8,264 bases of DNA, from positions 1 through 8,264 of the forward strand of contig CAZOUM010000093.1 of assembly GCA_964582985.1 (NCBI GenBank), written 5' to 3'. The DNA comes from CAZQYB01 sp964582985 (GTDB lineage: Bacteria; Planctomycetota; Phycisphaerae; Sedimentisphaerales; Anaerobacaceae). The notes under the pieces are model-generated. The model saw nothing but the letters and a program-made list of their open reading frames with translations, searched no databases and had not been told where the DNA came from. Shown in pieces: positions 1 through 6,605 of the stretch. The position numbers and the translations under genes were made by a program. Positions within the stretch are counted from its first letter, which is position 1. Every line of letters begins with the position of its first letter.

Positions 1-1
1 T

Positions 2-496
2 CTGCAATACGCGACCAGTAATAGGGGCGGCTGCCACGTAAGAGGTTATATGATTTCTCCTGAGATTCTCGGTATACCGGAAAAGCTGGACCGTTTCTCG
101 CTCGAAGGTAAGGCCGTATGGGTCAAACGATTCCAAGACTTGACAGCCGTGATTGATTCTCTCGGACTTTGCCTGTTCACTTCGTTTGCCCTGGGGGCTG
201 ACGATTACAAAGATATGTTCAACGCAATCGTCGGTGAAGATTGGACAACCGAGAAGCTGGTCGAAGCTGGTGAGCGGATATGGAACCTCGAGCGGACCTT
301 CAATCTAAGAGCAGGGGTCGACCCTCAGCAAGATACGCTGCCCAAGCGACTTTTAACTGAGCCTATCCCGGAAGGTGCTTCCAAAGGCCACGTGCACAGG
401 TTACCCGAACTGCTCCCGGAATATTACAAAGAGCGGGGATGGAGCCAAGAAGGCGTCCCACAAACGGACAAGCTTGCGGCACTTGGTATCGCATGA
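2..496 (+). CDS. Aldehyde:ferredoxin oxidoreductase family protein, C-terminal part (5' end outside window)
   Basis: This is the last 164 residues of a tungsten-containing aldehyde:ferredoxin oxidoreductase (AOR); family members are about 600 residues, so most of the gene lies before the window. The frame is open from base 2, and the first in-frame ATG at 50 is internal, because the residues before it (ATSNRGGCHVRGY) are a conserved AOR block. At 155-172 the motif DSLGLC is the family's DxxGLC element: it contacts the bis-pterin cofactor and supplies the last cysteine ligand (codon 170-172) of the [4Fe-4S] cluster. Further along, WNLERTFNLRAG is also typical. AORs are cytoplasmic, oxygen-sensitive enzymes that oxidise aldehydes to carboxylates with ferredoxin as acceptor. 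The substrate class cannot be told from this part. The stop codon overlaps the likely start of the sulfur-carrier gene, so the two are almost certainly cotranscribed. Confidence 0.93.
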   Translation: MQYATSNRGGCHVRGYMISPEILGIPEKLDRFSLEGKAVWVKRFQDLTAVIDSLGLCLFTSFALGADDYKDMFNAIVGEDWTTEKLVEAGERIWNLERTFNLRAGVDPQQDTLPKRLLTEPIPEGASKGHVHRLPELLPEYYKERGWSQEGVPQTDKLAALGIA

Positions 497-741
497 AAAG
501 CGCAAGGGCGAGACCTATGGTTGTGCAAGTGCGACTTTTTGCAACATTAAGAGAAGGCCGATTCAAGAGAAAAGAAATAAAATTTCCCGAAGGAAGCCGA
601 CTCGGTGACTTATTAAACAGCCTCGGGATTCTGGAGAACCAGACCGGCATAATGCTTGTTAATGGCCGGCATACTTCCGCAGAACACGAATTGTCAGCCA
701 GCGATGTAGTTTCCATTTTTCCCTCAATAGGTGGTGGATGA
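493..741 (+). CDS. MoaD/ThiS-like sulfur carrier protein
   Basis: A small beta-grasp (ubiquitin-like) protein of 82 residues. It shows the MoaD opening VQVRLFATLREG, a central LGDLLNSLGI helix segment, and a C-terminal SIFPSIGGG ending in the Gly-Gly tail that is adenylated and thiocarboxylated in this family. By family knowledge it donates sulfur for the dithiolene of molybdopterin/tungstopterin. Placement directly after AOR suggests dedication to the tungsten cofactor, which is inference. The ATG at 493 overlaps the AOR stop (ATGA) and is chosen for coupling. An ATG at 517 starts right at the conserved first strand, has a weak AAGGG upstream, and is an equally good alternative (74 residues). 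An upstream in-frame ATG at 439 would run deep inside the AOR gene and is unlikely. The activating-enzyme gene lies about 60 bases downstream. Confidence 0.9.
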   Translation: MKSARARPMVVQVRLFATLREGRFKRKEIKFPEGSRLGDLLNSLGILENQTGIMLVNGRHTSAEHELSASDVVSIFPSIGGG

Positions 742-802
742 ATCTTGTTTTTCCTCTGCGAGATATGTTGGCAGACCCTGCTCTTATTTGGAATCCAGGT
801 TG

Positions 803-1630
803 ATGCTTACGGCAGAGCAAAAAGCAATTTTAGAGCGTCTTTTTGCCCAAAAGAACCTGAGAGAACTCAGCGGCAAAGTCGCCGATACGATAGCATCTCA
901 AACAGACATACCGTTAAGAGCCGTCGAATGGTTTGCTTTGGAAAAAGCTCTGACACCGCGCCGCTATAGGGAAAATCTCGGCAGCTTGGGCACAGCAGGA
1001 CAACAAAAGCTGCTGGAGAGTCGGGTGATTGTCGTGGGTCTCGGCGGGCTCGGAGGACATGTGGTAGAAGGACTGGCACGTTCGGGCGTAGGGCAGATTG
1101 TAGGTGTAGATCCGGATTTGTTCGAGGAAACGAATCTGAATCGGCAACTGCTAGCTAATGAGACTAATCTGGGCAAGAAGAAGGTTGATGAGACCTGCAG
1201 GCGATTAAGAAAAGTAAACAAGGCCGTTGAGTTCACAGGCTACCCTGTTACGCTGGAAGACCTTCCCGAAAACGCCTGGGAGGATGCCGATTTGGTGTTC
1301 GATTGTTTAGATAACATTGAGGACCGTCTTGCACTGGCAAATAAGTGTTCCGTGGCGGACGTCTGTCTGGTGCACGGGGCCGTCGCCGGCTGGTACGGTG
1401 AGATAGGGCTTGTTTGGCCCGGCAGTGGAACGTTAGACAGGGTCTACAAGAATAAGAAAAAACGTGGCATTGAAAAAGAGCTGGGCACGGTTTCTTTTTC
1501 CGTGGCACTGACGGCAAACTTGATGCTCGCTGCGGGCGTCAAAGTTTTAATCGGAAAGACCTCAGAAAAAAAGTGCCAAATACTGTTTTTTGATCTGCTC
1601 GAAGATGAGTGGGAAACAATGACCCTTTGA
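803..1630 (+). CDS. HesA/MoeB/ThiF-family adenylyltransferase (E1-like, sulfur-carrier activating)
   Basis: A 275-residue E1-like enzyme expected to adenylate the C-terminal glycine of the MoaD-like protein encoded just upstream. An N-terminal helical region (about residues 1-52) precedes the usual RYRENLGSLGTAGQQKL lead-in. The nucleotide-binding motif GLGGLGG (79-85) and the acidic/Arg block VDPDLFEETNLNRQ (102-115) follow, then GKKK (124-127) and DCLDN (167-171) with Arg175. These are the ATP- and Mg-binding positions of the family. The zinc-binding CxxC pairs found in MoeB and ThiF are absent, and no evident catalytic-cysteine crossover loop is seen. It may therefore perform adenylation only. 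The ATG at 803 starts a plausible helix and has AGG a few bases upstream. A GTG at 731 in the same frame would overlap the carrier gene by 11 bases, but the extra 24 residues look unlike the family. Confidence 0.88.
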   Translation: MLTAEQKAILERLFAQKNLRELSGKVADTIASQTDIPLRAVEWFALEKALTPRRYRENLGSLGTAGQQKLLESRVIVVGLGGLGGHVVEGLARSGVGQIVGVDPDLFEETNLNRQLLANETNLGKKKVDETCRRLRKVNKAVEFTGYPVTLEDLPENAWEDADLVFDCLDNIEDRLALANKCSVADVCLVHGAVAGWYGEIGLVWPGSGTLDRVYKNKKKRGIEKELGTVSFSVALTANLMLAAGVKVLIGKTSEKKCQILFFDLLEDEWETMTL

Positions 1631-1704
1631 CTGGACTTAGGGTAGTTCGAAACTTTCAGGTCGAGCTCCAGTCTTCCTAGTGAATGCTTTGAGCATGCCC
1701 GCCT

Positions 1705-1794
1705 TCAGGGAAACACGTGTATGGACTTTCTTGATTTAATTTGTTTTTGTGACAAAAACTCGGTCACTTCGCGTAATAAATCTTTTCTTGCCAT
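1705..1794 (-). CDS. Possible small protein (29 codons) downstream of lutC
   Basis: On the minus strand an ATG (1794-1792) is preceded by GAGGAG with a six-base spacer, the clearest ribosome-binding site in the window. It opens a frame of 29 residues beginning MARKDLLREVTEFLSQKQ, a plausible amphipathic helix, with a basic tail (KSRKSIH). It begins 39 bases after the lutC stop, in the same direction, so it could be the last gene of the lut transcript. I do not recognise a family. It may be a genuine small protein, or the start of a longer gene broken by a frameshift: a -1 shift near codon 23 leads into another open frame running to about 1640. The good start signal supports translation; nothing supports a function. 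Confidence 0.4.
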   Translation of the reverse strand: MARKDLLREVTEFLSQKQIKSRKSIHVFP

Positions 1795-1800
1795 TTTTGT

Positions 1801-1806
1801 CTCCTC
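1801..1806 (-). promoter_or_regulatory. Strong Shine-Dalgarno site of the small ORF
   Basis: GAGGAG on the minus strand, six bases (ACAAAA) before the ATG at 1794. It is better than any other start site seen here and is the main reason to take the 29-codon ORF seriously. Confidence 0.5.
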
Positions 1807-1833
1807 TTGCTTAATTAAAAACTAACAATATTG

Positions 1834-2544
1834 CTAATTATCGAAATTCATTCCCTTGATAACCACCAGATGCAGCTCAGCCGGTCCGTGCACACCTATT
1901 ACAAGTTTGATTTCTATATCAGCAGTTTTACTTGGACCGCTGATAAGGTTGAAACCGCCGGGCAGCTTGCCCCTGAGGGGCTTGTCCCTAAGGGGCGAGT
2001 TCCTTTTTGTACTTTTCAGACCAGCAGACCAATCCATAAGGTCGCTTATGATCTGCTCAGGTCGTATCAAGGCAATATGTATCGTTGGAGTCAGCGAAAT
2101 CAGTCGTGAGCGTTGTGGAGCGGGACTTAAAGCTATCGAACCTGTCTCTGCAATGGCAAGGTCGACATCTGTTATAGCTACATCAATATCAAATAGTTCC
2201 TCGGTAGGTTTCGTGGCTTCGGTTAATTTGCAGGAGTCAGGCAATATTTCAGATATACTCACAGGCAGGCCTTTTTCAAATCCTTTCTTAAAGCCTGCGG
2301 CAACCAGTGAGTTTTCGGGAATAATATTTTTGACGGTTGTCTTTAGAGAGTTAATGTTGTCGACCACGTGAACTTTTGAACCGGATGATTCAGCTCGCTG
2401 TTTAAACAGAGAAATCCTGCCGGCAGTTTCCAAGTTAGTCTGAATAAGGCGAGCCTGTTTCACATCAAAGTCGCTATGGCGTATTTGCGAGATTGGGCCT
2501 GAGTCGACAGCCCTTCGAATATTCAATAATACCTCATTCTCCAC
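1834..2544 (-). CDS. lutC: LutC-type lactate utilization protein (LUD domain)
   Basis: A 236-residue LUD-domain protein of the LutC/YkgG family, the third component of the LutABC complex that oxidises L-lactate to pyruvate. The conserved core is DVAITDVDLAIAETGSI (121-137), followed by PTIHIALIRPEQI. The C-terminal signature ISGPSKTADIE (201-211) with LVIGVHGPAELH is typical. Length agrees with the family (about 240). The start is GTG (2544-2542), supported by AAGGAGAG six bases upstream, and lies inside the end of lutB with an 11-base overlap, indicating translational coupling. Between the sugar-phosphate-like core and the ISGP motif, two near-identical pentapeptides PLRDK and PLRGK come from a 15-base tandem duplication. 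No cysteine cluster is present, as expected for LutC. Confidence 0.93.
   Translation of the reverse strand: MENEVLLNIRRAVDSGPISQIRHSDFDVKQARLIQTNLETAGRISLFKQRAESSGSKVHVVDNINSLKTTVKNIIPENSLVAAGFKKGFEKGLPVSISEILPDSCKLTEATKPTEELFDIDVAITDVDLAIAETGSIALSPAPQRSRLISLTPTIHIALIRPEQIISDLMDWSAGLKSTKRNSPLRDKPLRGKLPGGFNLISGPSKTADIEIKLVIGVHGPAELHLVVIKGMNFDN
1966..1995 (-). repeat. 15-base tandem duplication inside lutC
   Basis: Two adjacent 15-base units on the plus strand, CTTGCCCCTGAGGGG (1966-1980) and CTTGTCCCTAAGGGG (1981-1995), match at 13 of 15 positions. Each has an internal near-palindrome (CCCCT-G-AGGGG and CCCT-A-AGGG). The unit length keeps the reading frame and codes for the repeated PLRDK/PLRGK in LutC. 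Confidence 0.85.
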
Positions 2545-3952
2545 GAGAATCTCTCCTTGTATGCTGTAGATTATCTATTCTTTTGCGAGCGAGAAAGCTC
2601 TTTCTCGACGGCAGCGGCAAATCCTTAACTTTTGTCCACCGCCCCGGAATTGAGGGCATCCATTTGACCCAACCGTTTTTGCTCAGAGGTAATAGAACCA
2701 AACGCATAATTTTTTGTGCTAATCGATAAAGGACTGGGTGCTTCAAGACAAATGCTCCGACATTCATAGCGTTCTTTTCCAGTAAACTGCCGTATTTTGA
2801 CTCGGCCAAATCATTTCGCAATTCGCATAGTAAATCGGTCAAAGGTATTTTAACCGGACAGACCTGGTTACAGATACCACAAATACTACAGGCCTTTGGC
2901 ACAGTGCCCGCCTTTTTGAGGCCCATCAGCAATGGCGATAGAACTGTGCCCATAGGACCACTGTAACAGGTTGGGAAACACTGGCCGCCTATGTGCCTGA
3001 AAACAGGACAGACATTTAAGCAAGCGCCGCACCGTATGCACCTGAGCATCTGCCAGTATTTGCTTGCGAGGATTCGACTGCGTCCATTGTCTAAAAGCAC
3101 CAGGTGGACATATTCGGGGCGCTCCATACCGCTGCGGCCCTTTACCAGATTTGTATACTGCGTAATTCGCTGTCCAGTGGCAAATCTTGCCAGCAGTTTC
3201 AGGATTACCGCTGCGCAGTCGGCGTCCTGCACTATGCGTTCTATTCCCATAATGGCCAGATAAACTTTGGGCCATTCCATAACATATCTGCCGTTGCCTT
3301 CGTTGGTACAGGTCACCCATACTCCCTGCTCAGCGACCGCAAAATTCACACCGCTTATTCCCATTGAGGCTGTTTTGAATTTGCCTCGAAGATAATTGCG
3401 TGCAGCTTTAGTCAGCAACTGCGGGTCGGCCTCTCCGGAGTAGTCTATTTTTTCAGCGAATATCCGTGCCACCTCCTGTGCGCTGAGGTGAACGGCCGGC
3501 AAAACTATGTGCGCCGGTTTTTGACCGGATATTTGTACTATGAATTCTCCGAGGTCGGTCTCCGTAACCTCTAAACCGTTGCGTGTAAGCGCATCGGTGA
3601 CGCCAATTTCTTCGGTAATCATTGATTTGCTTTTGACTATGCTTGTCACCTCGTGTTTTTTTGCGAGCCGGCAGACAATTTCCCTGGCTTCTTGTGCGTC
3701 TTTGGCCCAGTGTACATTGACCCCGGCTTGTTCGACTTTTTCGACAAACTTCGAAAGGTAACTGTGCAAATTTGAAAGGACATTGTTGCGCAGCTCGGCC
3801 GCGAGGTCTCTGAATTTTTCGACATCATCGAGTTCCTCGCATATAGCCTGGCGTGCTTCTGACTGTCTGTCAGTAGCGTCCTGCAGTTTCTGTGAAAGAG
3901 CGCTATCGGCACAGGCTGTTACGGTATTATTGTAGAAATTTTTTCCGTACAA
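2534..3952 (-). CDS. lutB: LutB-type iron-sulfur protein of lactate oxidation
   Basis: LutB/YkgF-family protein, about 472 residues (family about 475). Positions below count from the upstream TTG at 3958. A LUD domain comes first, with VKSKSMITEE (108-117), TETDLGEFI, MGISGVNFAVAEQG and TNEGNGR (218-224). A two-cluster ferredoxin domain follows: CIRCGACLNVCPVF (Cys307, 310, 313, 317) and CSICGICNQVCPVKI (Cys357, 360, 363, 367), enough to bind two [4Fe-4S] clusters. The C-terminal WTKVKDLPLPSRKSF matches the family's end. It transfers electrons within LutABC during L-lactate oxidation. No ATG exists near the N terminus. TTG at 3952 lies six bases after GAAGGA and is preferred. TTG at 3958 overlaps the lutA stop but abuts the Shine-Dalgarno site directly. 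The gene overlaps lutC by 11 bases. Confidence 0.95.
   Translation of the reverse strand: MYGKNFYNNTVTACADSALSQKLQDATDRQSEARQAICEELDDVEKFRDLAAELRNNVLSNLHSYLSKFVEKVEQAGVNVHWAKDAQEAREIVCRLAKKHEVTSIVKSKSMITEEIGVTDALTRNGLEVTETDLGEFIVQISGQKPAHIVLPAVHLSAQEVARIFAEKIDYSGEADPQLLTKAARNYLRGKFKTASMGISGVNFAVAEQGVWVTCTNEGNGRYVMEWPKVYLAIMGIERIVQDADCAAVILKLLARFATGQRITQYTNLVKGRSGMERPEYVHLVLLDNGRSRILASKYWQMLRCIRCGACLNVCPVFRHIGGQCFPTCYSGPMGTVLSPLLMGLKKAGTVPKACSICGICNQVCPVKIPLTDLLCELRNDLAESKYGSLLEKNAMNVGAFVLKHPVLYRLAQKIMRLVLLPLSKNGWVKWMPSIPGRWTKVKDLPLPSRKSFLARKRIDNLQHTRRDSRGE
2551..2558 (-). promoter_or_regulatory. Shine-Dalgarno site deciding the GTG start of lutC
   Basis: AAGGAGAG on the minus strand, within the 3' end of lutB and six bases (ATTCTC) before GTG 2544-2542. 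It supports initiation at the GTG rather than at a later codon. Confidence 0.7.
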
Positions 3953-3954
3953 AT

Positions 3955-4716
3955 TCAATCCTTCAGAGCACTATTTATCAACTCAGCAATGTGCATCGCC
4001 TTAATGGGTTGGCCAATACGATTAGCGTAACCTGTTATATTCATTGCACAGCCGGCATCGCCGAAGATAAGCCAATTGGCGTTTGTTTTCTGAATACAAC
4101 AAAGCTTTTCTGCAACCATAACTCTGCTCAGGTGCGGAAAATTGACGGAGAAAGTCCCGCCAAATCCGCAGCACTGTTCGATTTTTTCCAGCGGCACGTA
4201 CTCAACGCCGGATATCTGTTTTATTAAATTGGTCGGTTCGTCCTCAAGACCAATAGCCCTGTAATGGCAACTACGATGGAAGGTTACAGAGTCTTCGAAC
4301 CTGGCGCTGTATTCTTTCAAATTCACATTGAGGTACTTTACCAGGAATTCACAAAACTCATAAGTACGTCTTCCTATAGCTTCGGCTTTTTCCAGGCCGA
4401 CCGGGTCATCCTCAAAAAGCCTTGGATAGTGCTCGCGAACCATCGCAGCACATGAACTTGATGGAGTAATAATTGGACCGGACGTCTGACTGAAAGTGTC
4501 CACGAAATGACGCGCTACTTTCAAAGATTGGCGAAAATATCCTGCGTTGAACATAGGTTGTCCGCAGCAGGTTTGCTTTTCAGGACAGCAGATGTTTAAT
4601 CCCAATTTTGTAAGGACATTTATGGCTGCCCTGGCGGCTTCGGGATAGAAAGTGTCAGCCAGGCACGTTATAAATATGTTTATCCGGGATTTGGTCTCCA
4701 GCCTTGGTTTCGCCAT
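3955..4716 (-). CDS. lutA: LutA-type (Fe-S)-binding protein of lactate oxidation
   Basis: A 253-residue protein with two cysteine-rich CCG domains, as in LutA/YkgE and the related GlpC and HdrB subunits. The first has INIFITCLADTFYPEAA (12-28) and TCCGQP (49-54) with SSSCAAMV (86-93). The second has SCHYRA (149-154), EQCCGFGGTFSV (180-191) and GDAGCAMN (219-226). These cysteines probably hold iron-sulfur clusters that take electrons from lactate in the LutABC complex. It is the first gene of the set; its TGA (3957-3955) shares bases with a possible TTG start of lutB. The ATG at 4716 gives a length close to the usual 240. An in-frame ATG at 4824 would add 36 residues that do not resemble the family; that longer form cannot be excluded, since neither start has a strong Shine-Dalgarno site. 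Confidence 0.93.
   Translation of the reverse strand: MAKPRLETKSRINIFITCLADTFYPEAARAAINVLTKLGLNICCPEKQTCCGQPMFNAGYFRQSLKVARHFVDTFSQTSGPIITPSSSCAAMVREHYPRLFEDDPVGLEKAEAIGRRTYEFCEFLVKYLNVNLKEYSARFEDSVTFHRSCHYRAIGLEDEPTNLIKQISGVEYVPLEKIEQCCGFGGTFSVNFPHLSRVMVAEKLCCIQKTNANWLIFGDAGCAMNITGYANRIGQPIKAMHIAELINSALKD
3959..3964 (-). promoter_or_regulatory. Shine-Dalgarno site deciding the TTG start of lutB
   Basis: GAAGGA on the minus strand within the last codons of lutA. It sits six bases before TTG 3952-3950 and directly against TTG 3958-3956, so spacing favours the inner TTG. Confidence 0.5.
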
Positions 4717-5033
4717 AGTCCACGTTTCTTCAATCTTCCTGACTTCTACGATACCATATCTGCCCGTAAAAACAAGCTTCTGAGCATTTCCCCACGAAAT
4801 TATGGGCGCATTCCGGGAATTCATACCCCACAGTATGCATGGCCTTTGCCGTTTGTGAACTTGTCAATGGTTGTATCCGCGAGGTGAGCAAATTGACACT
4901 GTCGGTCCTGAATGGGGCTGGACGAAAGTGGTTAGCGGAGGGGAGGGACCTGGCATAAATCCTGGCGGAATATTCAGATTTGTCTCATTTCTGCCCCGAA
5001 CGGTAAATCATCATCGTAACGTGGTGCTTCCGT
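4717..5033. other. Non-coding stretch upstream of lutA
   Basis: About 317 bases between the preferred lutA start and the stop of the next minus-strand gene. The part nearest lutA (4717-4824) is open in the lutA frame, but its product does not look conserved. A TTGACA hexamer on the minus strand (4867-4862) could be a -35 box, but no good -10 box lies 16-18 bases after it. A 6-base inverted pair GAACGG/CCGTTC with a long loop lies just behind the stop at 5034. I see no RNA gene or convincing terminator. The lut promoter is most likely in here, but I cannot place it. Confidence 0.4.
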
Positions 5034-5540
5034 TCACTTGATGATTTCCTCGATTGCTCGCGCCACCACATAATCCGGCAGCTTGGCAAGGGCGGGTTTA
5101 GCTTCGTAAGCGGTCATGATGCTCTTATCTGGAAATGCTCCGATTTCCTTGACCAGCTCATCGGCCAGCTGCCGTATTCTATCATCAGCCATACCTGTTT
5201 CTGCCTTGTTGTGTACCGCTTCCACTAAAGCCTCAAATTCTGCTTCGCTGTCGTACCAGTTAAGTTGTAACTCCAATTCAATCGCTTCCCGCGCCCGGAT
5301 ACGCTCAAAGGTATATTGAAGCCCAATTGGATTATAGGTTTCCATCCGTTCGTCCACAAAGGCCAGACACGCATCCCGGTACGCTGTGTATTTCTCATCG
5401 TCAAAGTCCTCAGGCCATCGCTTCGCGACCTCCGCGCGCAGCAGCTTTTCTACCCTGGCTGTTAGTAAGTCCTTCTCAGCTTCCAGACGTTCATACAGGG
5501 CCTCATAGTAAGCATTCAAAAGCAGTTTTGCTTCGTTCAT
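5034..5540 (-). CDS. Hypothetical acidic helical protein
   Basis: A protein of 168 residues that I do not recognise. It is rich in Glu, Ala, Leu and Arg, with a likely helical or coiled-coil opening (NEAKLLLNAYYEALYERLE and on to about residue 45). The middle contains YNPIGLQYTFERIRAREAIE and an acidic WYDSEAEFEALVEA segment. The C terminus is LPDYVVARAIEEIIK. No signal peptide, membrane segment, cysteine cluster or nucleotide-binding motif is visible, so it is probably cytoplasmic. The ATG at 5540 is chosen because the residues before it look unstructured. ATG 5561 and GTG 5579 are in-frame alternatives, and none has a strong Shine-Dalgarno site. It sits alone between lutA and the truncated transporter, whose missing 5' half would be expected about here. 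Confidence 0.6.
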   Translation of the reverse strand: MNEAKLLLNAYYEALYERLEAEKDLLTARVEKLLRAEVAKRWPEDFDDEKYTAYRDACLAFVDERMETYNPIGLQYTFERIRAREAIELELQLNWYDSEAEFEALVEAVHNKAETGMADDRIRQLADELVKEIGAFPDKSIMTAYEAKPALAKLPDYVVARAIEEIIK

Positions 5541-5651
5541 GGGTCTTGAGCCACGATACATATAAGGTGTTCTTGTCACTTCCCAATGGCCATTTGAGCA
5601 AAGGAGAATGTTACTACTATAGGAAGTATTGGCAATTTGCCAAGCCTTTAG

Positions 5652-6488
5652 TGCAACAACACCGTCGTCACAGCCCCTGCAACGAACACCGCAGCCAATG
5701 TCTTTCTCGGAATGGCTGAAGCGCCTCTTGTCATTAAGCCATATCTGAAAACAATGACCCGGTCCGAATTGATGGCGATGATGACAGGCGGCATGGCCAC
5801 TATCTCAGGTGCCCTTTTGGTCACCTATGCGAGTCCACATTTCGGCGCTGACGCAGGCCACCTACTCACCGCCTCAATTATCTCCGCACCCGCAGCCCTG
5901 GTAGTTGCCAAGATTATGATTCCCGAAAGCGAAGAGTCCCTCACCAAAGCCATTGTCAAGGTTGACATCCCAAAGCAGGACGCCAACGTCCTCGATGCCG
6001 CCTGCCGAGGCGCCTCCGAAGGTGCGAAGCTCGCTCTCAACATCGCTGCAGTGCTCATCTGTTTCATCGCATTCGTGGCTTTACTTAACTGGTTGTTGTC
6101 GCTATTGCCCGACATCTCGGGAGCACCGCTGACCCTGGAACGCATTCTCGGCTGGCTCTGTGCGCCACTTGCCTGGATTATGGGTGTCGAATGGGCAGAT
6201 GCTGATATAGTGGGCATGCTAATAGGCAAAAAGACTATACTAAATGAGTTTCTCGCCTATGAAGATTTGGGAAAATACAAAGATGTGATTTCGCAGAGGT
6301 CTTTCACCATCGCCACTTATGCCTTATGTGGCTTTGCAAATTTCGGCTCGATTGCCATTCAAATCGGGGGCTACGGCTCCCTTGTCCCGACCCGTAGAAA
6401 AGATTTTGCCAAATTGGGATTACGTGCATTGGTAGGCGGTTCGTTGGCGGCCTTTATGACAGCGGCGATTGCAGGCATCCTCATTTAG
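5652..6488 (+). pseudogene. CNT/NupC nucleoside transporter, 5'-truncated
   Basis: The C-terminal two thirds of a concentrative nucleoside transporter (CNT family, full length about 400-420). The frame opens after an in-frame TAG at 5649-5651. It soon reaches AANVFLGMAEAPLVIKPYL, the hairpin-1 region that normally lies near residue 150, then MTRSELMAMMTGGMATISG, ILGWLCAPLAWIMGV, LNEFLAY and ALCGFANFGSIAI. The substrate-contacting Glu of GMAEAPL, Glu of NEFLAY and Asn of FANFGS are present. The Gln-Thr of the V. cholerae-type GQTEAPL is Met-Ala, as I recall for another CNT subgroup. Membrane segments fall near residues 25-45, 52-70, 108-132, 200-220 and 236-258 counted from ATG 5712. The first 140-150 residues, holding several membrane helices, are missing, and ATG 5712 lies inside the hairpin without a ribosome-binding site. 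A working transporter is unlikely. Confidence 0.8.
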
Positions 6489-6605
6489 TCATACACAACA
6501 GCTTTTTCTCTGGGAGTGTTCTTGCACAGTCTCGGAAATTGCATACCGCCGCGATTACCCTAAAGCATGCGGGAACAAAGCTGGAAGTCCGAATGGTATT
6601 ACGCT

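Noticed and set aside
731..802. GTG-started N-terminal extension of the E1-like gene
   Set aside because: The 24 extra residues are unlike the family and overlap the carrier gene; ATG 803 starts a sensible helix.
1630..1672. ACTGGA/TCCAGT pair as a terminator behind the E1-like gene
   Set aside because: Only a six-base stem with a 31-base loop and no T-run after it.
2886..3320. Long open frame inside lutB in another frame
   Set aside because: lutB has full family motifs throughout this stretch, so the other frame is a by-product.
4717..4824. 36-residue N-terminal extension of LutA from ATG 4824
   Set aside because: It would exceed the usual length and precede the conserved start INIFITCLAD by an odd, unconserved-looking stretch.
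4862..4867. TTGACA as -35 box of a lut promoter
   Set aside because: No acceptable -10 box at 16-18 bases spacing; kept only as a remark in the non-coding entry.
5327..5719. Plus-strand open frame across the hypothetical gene and the transporter junction
   Set aside because: It is mostly the antisense of the minus-strand gene; only its last part holds possible transporter traces, and it has no family features of its own.
6489..6605. Gap between the truncated transporter and the archaemetzincin gene
   Set aside because: Searched for a terminator or RNA gene; no clear stem with T-run and no tRNA-like pattern was seen.
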